DNA of 64,000 nucleotides from Roseburia intestinalis L1-82 (lineage in GTDB: Bacteria > Bacillota > Clostridia > Lachnospirales > Lachnospiraceae): NCBI RefSeq assembly GCF_900537995.1, contig NZ_LR027880.1:4071501-4135500 (forward strand). The letters are read 5' to 3'. Under the pieces are notes generated by a model, which was given only the letters and a program-made list of their open reading frames with translations, ran no database searches and was not told the DNA's origin. Made by a program: the position numbers and the translations under genes. Positions 44,084 to 53,921 of this stretch are shown one piece after another. Numbering within the stretch: the first letter of the stretch is position 1; each line of letters starts with the position of its first letter.

Positions 44084-44656
44084 TTATACAGTCTCTCCCT
44101 TAAGAGTCCTGGTATTCTGGATAATATACAGAGCGACCGATATGACCATCATTATAGCGCACAAACCAATCAACAGATCTGATACCATCGGTGTAATTTG
44201 GAACCATATAATATGCACCGCTGCAGTTCCATATAATAAAAAGGTTACTATCTTTCCATGCCAGTCTGCACCATGTACTTTTCCTGTCTTTCGTATCACA
44301 AGACATCCACTGACTACCATATACAGCTCCTTACCTGCCATTATTACGATTAAAAGAAGCATATGCGGAAAACGAGTAAACAGACAGATTAACATCGCTG
44401 CCTGTGTCAGCTTATCAGCCACCGGATCAAGTATTTTTCCTAAATTACTAATCCTATGGAATCTTCTTGCGATATATCCATCAGCAAGATCCGTAAGACC
44501 AGACAGCAATAAGATTTCACCAGCTAACAGAGGATTTTTCTTTACACAATAACTCCATATAATTACCGGAATCAGACAAAGCCGAAAAAAAGAAAGAAGA
44601 TTAGGAACCGTAATAATTCTATTCAAATTTTCTTCCTGATTCACTTCACTCTGCAT
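44084..44656 (-). CDS. CDP-alcohol phosphatidyltransferase (PgsA-like)
   Basis: 190 residues with about five membrane helices and the full family motif in DGYIARRFHRISNLGKILD, followed by PVAD, which supplies the last Asp of the D-G-x2-A-R-x8-G-x3-D-x3-D pattern that binds two metal ions and the CDP-diacylglycerol. It makes phosphatidylglycerol phosphate or, less likely, cardiolipin. Its start overlaps the FUSC gene by 11 bases, so it is the last gene of a five-gene operon (phospholipase D protein, regulator, kinase, FUSC, PgsA). A housekeeping pgsA probably lies elsewhere. Confidence 0.88.
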   Translation of the reverse strand: MQSEVNQEENLNRIITVPNLLSFFRLCLIPVIIWSYCVKKNPLLAGEILLLSGLTDLADGYIARRFHRISNLGKILDPVADKLTQAAMLICLFTRFPHMLLLIVIMAGKELYMVVSGCLVIRKTGKVHGADWHGKIVTFLLYGTAAVHIIWFQITPMVSDLLIGLCAIMMVISVALYIIQNTRTLKGETV

Positions 44657-45710
44657 GTACGGTCACATCACTTTCCTTTTTTTTAGACATAAACCAATAA
44701 AATATAACACAAAATGCTAAAGCAAACACAACACCAAAAACATTTTGAATCACTCTAAGACTAACCGCTCCTTGTAGTCCATAAGTCTCTGCAGCAATGG
44801 CTAAAGCACCAAATGTGTTAAATACTGCCTGCCAGCCATATTGTGCTGAAAATCCTACACCGATTCCACCAAGAATTCCTATATATGCATAGATTGACGA
44901 AGGAAGCAGAAAATATAACACTGTAAAACATATAACACCTGCAATATTTCCGACAATCCTTTTACGGACTCTGTAGTGCATATCTTCCATAAATGGCAAA
45001 ATCGCGGACATGGCCGCAATACCAGCCCACATTGCACGTGGCATATTACAAAGTTCTGCAATGCAAAGGACAATCGGCACGCATAAAATCTGACATATCT
45101 GCCATTTTGTTCTGGAAGAAGTGATATCAAATTCTTGTATCAGATCTTTCAGATTTCTTTTATAAGTTCTGTTTTTATGATTTCGATAAAATACGAAGCA
45201 GGTAAGTGCTGCACCTAAAGCCATTCCGACTAATCGCATCTGATAGCTTTTTCCCGTAACATCATAACCATATAGCAGCAGATACCCAAGAACCAATGTA
45301 GATTGATTAAACATGAATGGATTATGGCATCCGAACAGAATCAACACAGCCAGTGCCGCAATATTTAACAGCATTCCCAATACCGGTGAAAACTGATTTG
45401 CTAAATGCGGACATACAGTCATAATTACAAAGAACAAAGCCAAAAGCATCGTAGATTGTCCGGTGTGGATCCCCAGATCCGCATTCCGAAATACCATAAG
45501 GCATAATAAAACTACTACACCCACAATACTATTCTCATTTCCAAATAAGATACTGAAAATAGTAACAAATAAAAAACAAAATGCCATTGTAACAGCTATC
45601 TTTACCAAATATACCAGTATATGATATGATTTTTCTTTCACTGTTTCACTCTTTTTCAACAGATTTTTAGAACCTGCCTGATTTAACTGCAATTCCTGAT
45701 AAAATGTCAT
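44646..45710 (-). CDS. FUSC-family membrane protein
   Basis: 354 residues with two blocks of hydrophobic helices separated by a cytoplasmic stretch (KNLKDLIQEFD-like), the layout of the FUSC / aromatic-acid-exporter superfamily. WAGIAAMSAILPFMEDMHYR followed by RKRIVGNIAG is the typical second-block motif. Relatives export aromatic acids or fusaric acid, but the function of most is unknown. It lies between a sensor kinase and a phospholipid synthase gene, which hints at a role in membrane stress. Confidence 0.8.
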   Translation of the reverse strand: MTFYQELQLNQAGSKNLLKKSETVKEKSYHILVYLVKIAVTMAFCFLFVTIFSILFGNENSIVGVVVLLCLMVFRNADLGIHTGQSTMLLALFFVIMTVCPHLANQFSPVLGMLLNIAALAVLILFGCHNPFMFNQSTLVLGYLLLYGYDVTGKSYQMRLVGMALGAALTCFVFYRNHKNRTYKRNLKDLIQEFDITSSRTKWQICQILCVPIVLCIAELCNMPRAMWAGIAAMSAILPFMEDMHYRVRKRIVGNIAGVICFTVLYFLLPSSIYAYIGILGGIGVGFSAQYGWQAVFNTFGALAIAAETYGLQGAVSLRVIQNVFGVVFALAFCVIFYWFMSKKKESDVTVHAE

Positions 45711-45741
45711 GTAATTCCTCCTCTATCTGTTTTTCTTAAAC

Positions 45742-46785
45742 TTATATGGTCTCATCTTTCTGTATTGGAAGCTCTACAACAAATCTGCATCCACCATATT
45801 CCCGGTTTTCTGCCTTGATTGTCCCGCCAGCACTATCTACGATCCGTTTCACAAGTGCAAGGCCGAGACCATTTCCTTCTGCTTTGTGAGAACCGTCTGC
45901 CTGATAAAATTTATCAAATATTCTGGTTTTCACATCATCCTCTATTCCCGGTCCTTCATCTTCCAGAATAAACATTACAGAATCCTTTTCCTGCTTCAGA
46001 AACATCATAATTGTCCCCTTTGCAGGACTGAACTTAATCGCATTATCTAAAAGATTCATCCATATATGCATAAAAAGTCCTTCATTTCCAGTATATTTAA
46101 CTTCCTCCAGCTCTACCTGGAAACCAATTTCTTTTTCTGTCCATTTTGTCTCCAGGGAAAGAAATGCCTGACGGATCTGTTCATCCAGACGATATTCTGT
46201 TTTTTTCATTGGTATGTTCTGATTCTCTAACTTGGATAACAGCAAAATATTTCCAACCAATCCGGAAAGCCTTTGGGTATTAAACAGGATTTTTTCTACA
46301 TATTCCTCTTGCTCCTGAGACAGTTCTTCTCCCTGAAGAAGCATTGTATACCCTTCAATGGCATTAATCGGGGTCTTAAACTCATGAGAAACATTAGATA
46401 CAAAATCCATCTGCAGCACCTCTGTTGCACGAAGCTCTTTTGTCATCACATTAAAACTCTGATAAGATTCTCCAACTTCTGCGATACGGCTGTTCGTTTC
46501 CAAATGCTGTTCAAAATCTCCCCGAGAAACTTCCTTCATTGCTTTACTAAGTCTGGTAATTGGTTCTAGTAACTTTGCATTAATAAAGGAAGTGATCAGC
46601 CCTGCAATCAATGTATTGAAAATCAAAAGCCAGCCAAGCACAGGTATGCTGCCCGGCAGATTAAAAAAATGATTCAAAAAAGCAAATAATAAAGCAGATA
46701 TGACTGTTGAAAATACAAGTGCCAGCCAGATTGCACCAGTCAGACAGGATCGGATCCGCAATCCTTTTTCTTTCTTTTGTTCCAT
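45742..46785 (-). CDS. HAMP-type sensor histidine kinase
   Basis: 347 residues: two membrane helices close together (so almost no extracellular sensor), a HAMP domain (LLEPITRLSKAMKEVSRGDF), the H-box FVSNVSHEFKTPINAIEGY and the ATPase domain (NLLDNAIKFS, EDEGPGIE, GNGLGLALVK). The short sensor suggests that it reads the state of the membrane itself, as in BceS-like or LiaS-like kinases. It shares one base with the regulator stop. Confidence 0.9.
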   Translation of the reverse strand: MEQKKEKGLRIRSCLTGAIWLALVFSTVISALLFAFLNHFFNLPGSIPVLGWLLIFNTLIAGLITSFINAKLLEPITRLSKAMKEVSRGDFEQHLETNSRIAEVGESYQSFNVMTKELRATEVLQMDFVSNVSHEFKTPINAIEGYTMLLQGEELSQEQEEYVEKILFNTQRLSGLVGNILLLSKLENQNIPMKKTEYRLDEQIRQAFLSLETKWTEKEIGFQVELEEVKYTGNEGLFMHIWMNLLDNAIKFSPAKGTIMMFLKQEKDSVMFILEDEGPGIEDDVKTRIFDKFYQADGSHKAEGNGLGLALVKRIVDSAGGTIKAENREYGGCRFVVELPIQKDETI

Positions 46786-47456
46786 TATTTTTTCACCACC
46801 TTGTATCCAATTCCACGCATTGTTACGATTTCAAAATCAGGGTTATCTTTAAAACGCTCTCTGATTCTTCCTATATGTACCTCTATCGTATGTGGGTCTG
46901 CCTCCGTCTCGTATCCCCATACTTCATCCATCAACTGTTGTTTTGTAAATGTTCTGCCTGGCGAAGCTGCAAGCTTATATAAAAGCAGGAATTCTTTTTT
47001 AGGCAAAACAAGACTTTCCTTATCAGTTGTAACCGTCATTGCATCATAATCAAACTCTGTTGAACCGATCACAATTTTGTGTTCATTCAGTATCTGTGCA
47101 CGGCGAAGCAGTGCTCCGACTCTTAAAACCATTTCATTCACATTTACCGGTTTTACCATATAATCGTCACTTCCCGAAAGAAATCCCTGGCGCATATCAT
47201 CAAAGGAACCTTTCGCAGTGATCATAAGCACTGGTATCTGATATCCTGCTGAACGAAGTTCCGACACCAGTTCATAGCCATCCATAACCGGCATCATAAT
47301 ATCAGAAATGATCAGATCAATATATTCCTTATCCAATACTTCTAATGCCTGTGCTCCATCCGATGCACTTTTGACCTGATATCCATTCTTCTCAAGCACT
47401 TTTTGGAATAGCTGGCTTAATTCTTTATCATCTTCTACAATCAATATTTGAAACAC
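46785..47456 (-). CDS. OmpR-family response regulator
   Basis: 223 residues from GTG 47456, which has AGGAGG five bases upstream; longer in-frame starts lack a ribosome site and would overlap the phospholipase gene. Receiver: Asp9/10, phospho-acceptor Asp52 (LIISDIMMPVMDG) and Lys in YMVKP. The C-terminal winged helix ends with IVTMRGIGYKVVKK. It probably controls the operon in which it lies. Confidence 0.9.
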   Translation of the reverse strand: MFQILIVEDDKELSQLFQKVLEKNGYQVKSASDGAQALEVLDKEYIDLIISDIMMPVMDGYELVSELRSAGYQIPVLMITAKGSFDDMRQGFLSGSDDYMVKPVNVNEMVLRVGALLRRAQILNEHKIVIGSTEFDYDAMTVTTDKESLVLPKKEFLLLYKLAASPGRTFTKQQLMDEVWGYETEADPHTIEVHIGRIRERFKDNPDFEIVTMRGIGYKVVKK

Positions 47457-47473
47457 GTTTTCCTTCCTCCTTA

Positions 47474-48907
47474 TTAAAACAGATACCTTGCCCATCCAAG
47501 CAGATGCTGTACTAAAAATATTTTTCTCTGACGTTTCTTTGTTAATTCGATTGGCTCTACATGATATGGATCATTATAAGTTCCGCCTTCTAATATCTGG
47601 CGGGACACTTTTTCATATTCCATCATCCCCTCTTCCAACTGTTTATTAATATCTTTACTGCGTATTACAAGCATCAGTTCCGTATCCAGATATGTACTTC
47701 TCATGTCCATATTAAAGGAACCGATTACAGACAGATCATCGTCAATCAGAATACTTTTTCCGTGGTATGAATAACCGCCTTCATATTCCCAGATATTAAT
47801 TCCTGTACTTAAGATTCTATTTCTGTTTTTCGCATAATCGGCAGCCCCAAATGGATTCCCATTATTCGCAACTGAATTTGTCATGATAGAAAAATCTGAA
47901 ACGTTCTCTGCAATCTCCTCCCATGTATTATACATCATATCATTACAGATAATATATGGCGTGTGGATCTTCACACGATTTTTTGCATTTTTCATCAATT
48001 CTCCCAACTGATACCACACTACTGGTTCTTTGGAACCTGTGTGAATAGGATTTGACACTAATGCAATCTTTTCTGTCTCAAAAGTTTCGTCCGTGTAATC
48101 GGTATCGCAGATTCTTTCCTTATTCTCTTCAAAATATTTCTGATAGCCGTTCTGCAGCTCTAAAACTGCGTTCTTTACAGATTTTCTATTTGCCAGTTTT
48201 TTATTGTCATGAAAATAACCACTGTCTTCTTGTTCCCATATCGTTTCAAAATACTCTAACAACTGGTTAACTGAATTTTCTTTCTCAGGTTCATCGCAAA
48301 CTACTAACACGTCTCTGTCATAGTTCTTATGTCCCGGAAAATCACCCAGGAAATAATTGTATGTATTTCTTCCCCCAAGAATATATCTCTTTCCATCTGC
48401 AATCAAATATTTATCATGCATTCTACCCATCATCTTCCATGGTTTCAACGGATTAGCCTTATTATATAGTTTAATTTCAACATTCTCATGGGAAGATAAT
48501 CCATAGAAATACGGATTGCCTTCCATATCAATCCAGCTCTCCATTCCATCTACTAACAGACGAATATGTACACCTCTGTCTGCCGCATCATGCAGTGCTC
48601 CTAAAATCAATTTTCCACTTTCATCGGATTGAAATGCAAAAGTAGAAAGAATAATTTCCTTTTTTGCATTCTTGATCAAACGCACTCTTTGTAAAAGCGC
48701 TTCTGGATTCTTTTCTATGATTACTGCCCGTTCTGTATTTTCACTGCATTCGTTCCATGACCCATTTTTTGTTTCTTTTTTGGTTGTATTGGACACTTCC
48801 GGCTGCTTTTTATATGCAACGCAGATTCCGAGCAATTCATAAAAAGCCATACATAAAAAAATTGCCAGTATAACAAGAAGGATTTTACATATTTTATACT
48901 TTTTCAT
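47474..48907 (-). CDS. phospholipase D-family protein (cardiolipin synthase-like)
   Basis: 477 residues. After one N-terminal membrane helix come two HKD motifs: MHDKYLIADGKRYILGGRN (His164, Lys166, Asp171) and YHGKSILIDDDLSVIGSFN. Both His residues are present, so phosphatidyl transfer is possible. The domain arrangement resembles bacterial phosphatidyltransferases of the cardiolipin synthase C type rather than the two-helix Cls at 51-52.6 kb. It is the first gene of the operon that ends with the PgsA-like gene. Confidence 0.88.
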   Translation of the reverse strand: MKKYKICKILLVILAIFLCMAFYELLGICVAYKKQPEVSNTTKKETKNGSWNECSENTERAVIIEKNPEALLQRVRLIKNAKKEIILSTFAFQSDESGKLILGALHDAADRGVHIRLLVDGMESWIDMEGNPYFYGLSSHENVEIKLYNKANPLKPWKMMGRMHDKYLIADGKRYILGGRNTYNYFLGDFPGHKNYDRDVLVVCDEPEKENSVNQLLEYFETIWEQEDSGYFHDNKKLANRKSVKNAVLELQNGYQKYFEENKERICDTDYTDETFETEKIALVSNPIHTGSKEPVVWYQLGELMKNAKNRVKIHTPYIICNDMMYNTWEEIAENVSDFSIMTNSVANNGNPFGAADYAKNRNRILSTGINIWEYEGGYSYHGKSILIDDDLSVIGSFNMDMRSTYLDTELMLVIRSKDINKQLEEGMMEYEKVSRQILEGGTYNDPYHVEPIELTKKRQRKIFLVQHLLGWARYLF

Positions 48908-49034
48908 TGTACATTACCTGATTCCTTTTTATTTCATACTGATACAATACAAAGTCAATCTCAATTTAACCTCAACAAAATTTATTTTTATTCTAATATA
49001 TGAAGGAGCTTTTCTTACTCCGTTGTATTAATCA

Positions 49035-49460
49035 CTATTTTATTTCTTCCATAAGCTGTCGGATTTTTCTCAATGTACACCGTGTAACTGCCAGGTCATC
49101 TTCTTGTATATTCGATATGATTTTTTCATACGCTTCTATCATTTTTTCTTTCTGACAATTACTTAATTCAATTGCCTTGTTCGTCAAAACAAGGTATGTT
49201 CTTTCTTTTTTTTCATCTAATTTCCAGATAATATATCCTTTATTTTCAAGACTTTTTACCATCTTAGATGTTTCTGGAATCGATAATTTCATGTATTCTG
49301 CCACTTCTGAAAGATATACTCCTTCATGACAGTCTGATTTTTCAACACATTCCTTTATACTATAAAGGAACAAATAATCTGTTCTTTCGACAAATTCAAA
49401 TATACTTTCAACATTGATGCTCTTTAAAAAAAACTCCTCTGCACTGGTTCCTGCTCCCAT
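49035..49460 (-). CDS. MarR-family transcriptional regulator
   Basis: 141 residues. The winged helix reads VYLSEVAEYMKLSIPETSKM and the wing DEKKERTYLVLTNKA. The start lies one base after the citrate synthase stop, so the pair is co-transcribed and it probably represses its own operon. It is more divergent than the MarR protein at 16.4 kb and is not a copy of it. Confidence 0.82.
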   Translation of the reverse strand: MGAGTSAEEFFLKSINVESIFEFVERTDYLFLYSIKECVEKSDCHEGVYLSEVAEYMKLSIPETSKMVKSLENKGYIIWKLDEKKERTYLVLTNKAIELSNCQKEKMIEAYEKIISNIQEDDLAVTRCTLRKIRQLMEEIK

Positions 49461-49461
49461 A

Positions 49462-50808
49462 TTATCGTTCCTCTCTTTCTATATATTCTTTTTTGCTGAC
49501 TAGACTCTTATATGCCGGGCGAATGATCTTATCTGTAGTTATCAATTCTTCCAGGCGATGTGCACTCCAACCAGCAATTCTTGCTATCGCAAATAATGGC
49601 GTGTACAATTCTCTTGGAATATTCAACATGTCATACACAAAACCACTATAGAAATCTATATTAGGACTTACTCCTTTGAATATCTGACGCTGCTTTGCAA
49701 TCAACTTAGGTGCAATCTTCTCAATATTGTTATAAAGGGTCATATCTTTCTCACGTCCTTTATCCCTTGCGAGTTGTTCTACAAAGCCTTTGAACACCCT
49801 TTCTCTCGGATCGGAAATAGAATATACAGCATGTCCCATTCCATAAATAAGTCCTTTCTGATCAAACGCCTCTTTCTTCAAAATCTTACTCAGATATGAT
49901 GCAATTTCCTCTTCGTCTTCATAATCTTTCACATGACTTTTAATATCATCCATCATATTCATTACCATCAGATTTGCACCGCCATGTTTTTTTCCTTTTA
50001 AGGATGACATTGCTGCTGAAATAACAGAATAAGTATCTGAACCTGAAGATGTTGCTACCCGTGTAGTGAATGTAGAATTGTTACCACCACCATGTTCCAT
50101 ATGTAACAATAATGCTATATCCAGTACTCTTGCTTCCAGTTCTGTGAATTTTGTATCTGGTCTTAATAGGCGCAGGAAATTTTCAGCAATAGATAAATCT
50201 TTTTCAGGTCTATGAATATACATACTTTCGTTTTTTTCATAATGACAATAAGCATGGTATGCATATACTGCTAACATAGGAAATACTGCGATCAACTGCA
50301 TACTCTGCCTTAGCACATTCGGAATTTCAAGACTTTCTTTCTCCTTATCGTAAGAGCCCAATGTAAGAATACTTCGAGTCATAGAACCCATAATATCTGA
50401 TGTAGGTGCTTTCATAATGACATCTCTGGTAAAGTTAGTCGGTAGTTCCATACAATCAGATAGTCTTCCCTGAAATTCCATTAACTGTGTATCAGTTGGC
50501 AATTCTCCGAATAAAAGAAGATATGCTCCTTCTTCAAAGACAAACCTTTTTCCTTTACTTCCTGTTACTAAATCTTTTATATTATAACCACGATAAGATA
50601 ACTCGCCATCACATGGACTCTTTACTCCATCACGATATTCAAAAGCTTTTATATCAGAAATATTTGTAAGCCCCGTCAACACACCTTGGCCTTTTTCATC
50701 TCGTAAGCCTCTTTTTACACCATACTCTGAATACAGATTCTTACTAATGCTATCATTTTGTTCACAAAAAATTGCTTGCTGTTTCATATAATTTTCCAAA
50801 TTGCTCAT
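49462..50808 (-). CDS. citrate synthase
   Basis: 448 residues from ATG 50808 (AAGGAG eight bases upstream; an upstream ATG is out of position). Catalytic motifs are LHMEHGGGNNSTFTTR (His near 245), GMGHAVYSISDPR (second His near 320) and SPNIDFYSGF (Asp near 380). It condenses acetyl-CoA with oxaloacetate. In clostridia with an incomplete TCA cycle citrate synthase supplies 2-oxoglutarate for glutamate, and is usually next to isocitrate dehydrogenase or aconitase; here it instead pairs with a MarR regulator between two phospholipid genes, which is unusual. Confidence 0.9.
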   Translation of the reverse strand: MSNLENYMKQQAIFCEQNDSISKNLYSEYGVKRGLRDEKGQGVLTGLTNISDIKAFEYRDGVKSPCDGELSYRGYNIKDLVTGSKGKRFVFEEGAYLLLFGELPTDTQLMEFQGRLSDCMELPTNFTRDVIMKAPTSDIMGSMTRSILTLGSYDKEKESLEIPNVLRQSMQLIAVFPMLAVYAYHAYCHYEKNESMYIHRPEKDLSIAENFLRLLRPDTKFTELEARVLDIALLLHMEHGGGNNSTFTTRVATSSGSDTYSVISAAMSSLKGKKHGGANLMVMNMMDDIKSHVKDYEDEEEIASYLSKILKKEAFDQKGLIYGMGHAVYSISDPRERVFKGFVEQLARDKGREKDMTLYNNIEKIAPKLIAKQRQIFKGVSPNIDFYSGFVYDMLNIPRELYTPLFAIARIAGWSAHRLEELITTDKIIRPAYKSLVSKKEYIEREER

Positions 50809-51014
50809 TTGAATCGCTCCTTTCATTCTGTTACGAACTTACATACTATACTCAGATATTCTTGTTTCCAGAGCATTCAGCATTGTCTGTTCTTTTTCTT
50901 ATTCTTATTCATTAGCAATACAATACAATGGAAAACTCAATTTAACCTCAACAAGGTTTGTTTTTTCATCCATGCAAAATCTTCTTTGTACAACAGACTG
51001 TTAGATATAGCAAA

Positions 51015-51069
51015 AACGGCCTTTCAAAAACAGTTAACTTCTAAATCAACTGTTTTTTGAAAGGTCGTT
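51015..51069 (-). terminator. 21-bp stem-loop terminator
   Basis: A long stem (AACGGCCTTTCAAAAACAG region, 51015-51035 with 51048-51069) around a 12-base loop, 12 bases after the cardiolipin synthase stop codon. Confidence 0.75.
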
Positions 51070-51080
51070 TCATCAGATTC

Positions 51081-52640
51081 TTATAGCAATCCAGCAAATA
51101 ATCTCATAAATAATTGTCCCAGTCGCAAATATGCACTTCGTCCGGTTTGATATTGGTCTGTCACATCACGACATTCTCCCATCGTTCTTATCAGATCATT
51201 TTTTATTTCCACAACTGCCTGACAATCTGCCATAAAACAGCCGTTTTCAAAATGGTGATATAAACTTCGATAATCCAGATTAATTGTTCCACAAGTTGCC
51301 ATACAGTCATCTGCCACACTCATTTTTGCATGACAGAAACCAGGAGTCCACTCATAAACACGAACACCATGTTTAACTAATCCATGATAAAAAGAACGAG
51401 TTATATTATAAATGAATTTTTTATCAGGGATACCAGGTGTGATAATTCTTACGTCTACCCCTCGCTTAGCAGCCAGACATAACGCATGCGTCATTTCATC
51501 TGTTATGATTAGATATGGAGTCATAAACCAACAATATTTTTCAGCTTTATTTATCATACTGATATAAACTTCTTCTCCTACTTGCTCATTATCCATAGGG
51601 CTGTCTGCATAAGGTTGAACAAACCCAGTTTGCTGTGCCGCATAATCATAGTGGAAAAGGTATTTACTAAAATCAGAATCATTAGCATCCTTATCACTTA
51701 CTGCATTCCACATTTCCAAAAATGTCACCGTAAGCGACTGAACAGCATCTCCTTCTAAACGAATACCTGTATCTTTCCACTGTCCATACGGGTGTGTGTA
51801 ATTAAAATATTCGTTTGCTAGATTATATCCACCTGTAAATCCGACTTTTCCATCAATAACTGTTATTTTTCTATGATCACGATTGTTCAAAAACAGATTT
51901 AAACCTGGCATAAACGGATTGAATACACGGCAATGAATTCCTATTGCCTCCATCTTTTTCACAAAATCTGTGTTAATAAAGCCTATAGAACCCATATCAT
52001 CGTAGAATACCCTGACTTCCACACCTGCTTTTACTCGCTCTTCCAGAACATCTTGAATCTTATGCCATGCTTCAGCGTCTTCTATCGCATGATATTCCAT
52101 AAAGATAAACTTCTGTGCTTTCTCCAAATCCTTAAGCTGTGCCTCTAATCCTTTCACTGCTTCATCAAAATACACAATATCCGTATTCTGATAGATTGGA
52201 TACTGCGAATTTCTTTGTATGTAACTTGCTATATTTCCTGCTTTCGGAATTGTTTCTTTTATTCTGCTCAAACACTCCTGACTGTCCGGAAGCATTGGTA
52301 ACAATTTGCTATCAATTTCTGCATATCGCTCACGCATTTTATGTGTGCCACCATTCAAACCAATCAACAAATACAGGCCTACACCCATAATTGGGAAAAT
52401 TAGAATTAAGATGACCCAAGGCATTTTCATAGAAGAGGTCTTATCTGATGCGTACAATCCCAAGACCAAGATTCCACTCAAAATCCTTGTAAATAAATTT
52501 ATAATTTCTGCATATTCATTCAAGCGTGTTACGATAGTAATAATAAAAATTACTTCCAGAAGAATGCAGACTATGGAAAAACACAGCCGTTTTACCCCAT
52601 TTTTTGTTTTTGCTTTGCCCTCTAAAGTATCTTGCTTCAT
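51081..52640 (-). CDS. cls: cardiolipin synthase
   Basis: 519 residues: two N-terminal membrane helices, then two HKD motifs, NNRDHRKITVIDGKVGFTGG and FCHAKMSVADDCMATCGTIN with NLDYRSLYHHFENG behind it. This is the classic bacterial Cls that joins two phosphatidylglycerol molecules into cardiolipin in the membrane. The C-terminal end is repeated as a remnant at 43326-43508. A strong stem-loop ends the gene. Confidence 0.93.
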   Translation of the reverse strand: MKQDTLEGKAKTKNGVKRLCFSIVCILLEVIFIITIVTRLNEYAEIINLFTRILSGILVLGLYASDKTSSMKMPWVILILIFPIMGVGLYLLIGLNGGTHKMRERYAEIDSKLLPMLPDSQECLSRIKETIPKAGNIASYIQRNSQYPIYQNTDIVYFDEAVKGLEAQLKDLEKAQKFIFMEYHAIEDAEAWHKIQDVLEERVKAGVEVRVFYDDMGSIGFINTDFVKKMEAIGIHCRVFNPFMPGLNLFLNNRDHRKITVIDGKVGFTGGYNLANEYFNYTHPYGQWKDTGIRLEGDAVQSLTVTFLEMWNAVSDKDANDSDFSKYLFHYDYAAQQTGFVQPYADSPMDNEQVGEEVYISMINKAEKYCWFMTPYLIITDEMTHALCLAAKRGVDVRIITPGIPDKKFIYNITRSFYHGLVKHGVRVYEWTPGFCHAKMSVADDCMATCGTINLDYRSLYHHFENGCFMADCQAVVEIKNDLIRTMGECRDVTDQYQTGRSAYLRLGQLFMRLFAGLL

Positions 52641-52839
52641 ATATATTCCACCTTCCTAATAAAATACTAATAATTTATTCTACTCAATCATTCTTTCACT
52701 AATATCTGCAACCTCATTTGTATGTAACATAACCAATGATATATGCTACTTTATCATCAAAGTCACATAATAACCTTATATGTTTTACCTCTCTCCGTAG
52801 TTCCTCCTGCTTTTCACATTCTTATCAACAACAACGATA

Positions 52840-52875
52840 AAATGCCACACAGTTATTAACACCCATGTGACATTT
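52840..52875 (-). terminator. stem-loop terminator
   Basis: AAATGCCACA and TGTGACATTT form a 10-bp stem with one mismatch, with a T-run on the minus strand. It lies seven bases past the end of the seven-gene operon. The rest of the gap up to 52640 shows no gene. Confidence 0.6.
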
Positions 52876-52881
52876 ATACTC

Positions 52882-53307
52882 TTAATACAATTTTGCACCT
52901 GCTGGAATTGCATCATCTAACATTACCAGATTCAGTTTTTCTTCTCCATTTACATTGTGAATTGCAGAAAGAAGCATACCACATGAATCTATTCCCATCA
53001 TAGAACGTGGTGGAAGATTTACGATTGCCAATAATGTCTTTCCAACAAGTTCCTCTGGCTCATAAAAAGCATGTACTCCTGAAAGAATCGTTCTCTCATT
53101 CTCAGTTCCATCATCAAGTGTAAATCTAAGAAGCTTCTTGCTCTTTGGAACTGCTTCACAATTCTTCACCTTTACAACACGAAAATCTGACTTTGAAAAT
53201 GTATCAAAATCAACCTGCTCTTCAAATAAAGGCTCAATTTCAATACCTGTATTATTTTCAGCAACTGCTGCCACTTCTTCTGCTACTACTACTTCATTGT
53301 TATCCAT
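52882..53307 (-). CDS. stand-alone tRNA-binding domain protein
   Basis: 141 residues from ATG 53307 (AAAGGAG ten bases upstream). After an acidic N-terminal tail comes the OB-fold tRNA-binding domain seen at the C-terminus of methionyl-tRNA synthetase and in CsaA-type chaperones: FDTFSKSDFRVVKVKNCEAV, RTILSGVHAFYEPEELVGK, and NLPPRSMMGIDSCGMLLSA. It is often annotated as the beta subunit of methionine-tRNA ligase. It is the last gene of the small-protein operon and may help tRNA handling or act as an RNA chaperone. Confidence 0.88.
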   Translation of the reverse strand: MDNNEVVVAEEVAAVAENNTGIEIEPLFEEQVDFDTFSKSDFRVVKVKNCEAVPKSKKLLRFTLDDGTENERTILSGVHAFYEPEELVGKTLLAIVNLPPRSMMGIDSCGMLLSAIHNVNGEEKLNLVMLDDAIPAGAKLY

Positions 53308-53396
53308 TTGGTTAATCTCCTTTTCTTCATTTCTCACAATATATTATATCGACAAAAACAAAATCATCAACAGATATACTAGACATTTCGTTTCTA

Positions 53397-53918
53397 TTAT
53401 TCATATATCTTATCCACCTCAGCCTCATATACCGCCTCAGTATGAGCATCAAATAGCACCCACTCCACCAGATCAAACCAATCCGGTTTATCCTGCAAAA
53501 ACCTATTTACTGTATGTACTGCAATCTTTGCTGCCAACTCAACCGGAAAACTATATACTCCCGTTGATATAGAAGGAAATGCAATAGACCTGATTCCATT
53601 ATCCATTGCCAGCTTCATGGAATTAAAATAGCAGTTAGCAAGAAGTTCCTCTTCTCTATTCCTTCCACCATTCCATATCGGTCCTACAGTATGTATCACA
53701 TAATCACATGGCAAATTATAGGCTTTTGTTATCTTTGCTTCTCCAGTCTCACATCCGTGAAGTGTCCTGCACTCTGCCAGAAGCTCCGGTCCTGCTGCTC
53801 TGTGAATCGCACCATCTACACCACCTCCGCCAAGAAGGGAATTGTTTGCTGCATTCACGATTGCCTGCACATCTGTTACTTTTGTTATGTCACCTTTTAT
53901 CGTCTTAATCAAATACAT
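53397..53918 (-). CDS. macro-domain protein (ADP-ribose deacylase type)
   Basis: 173 residues. [19 protein letters not shown] and [16 protein letters not shown] are the macro-domain ADP-ribose loop, and [18 protein letters not shown] is the second phosphate-binding motif. The family removes acetyl groups from O-acetyl-ADP-ribose or ADP-ribose from proteins. It is full length and sits in the middle of the operon. Confidence 0.9.
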   Translation of the reverse strand: MYLIKTIKGDITKVTDVQAIVNAANNSLLGGGGVDGAIHRAAGPELLAECRTLHGCETGEAKITKAYNLPCDYVIHTVGPIWNGGRNREEELLANCYFNSMKLAMDNGIRSIAFPSISTGVYSFPVELAAKIAVHTVNRFLQDKPDWFDLVEWVLFDAHTEAVYEAEVDKIYE

Positions 53919-53921
53919 TGT

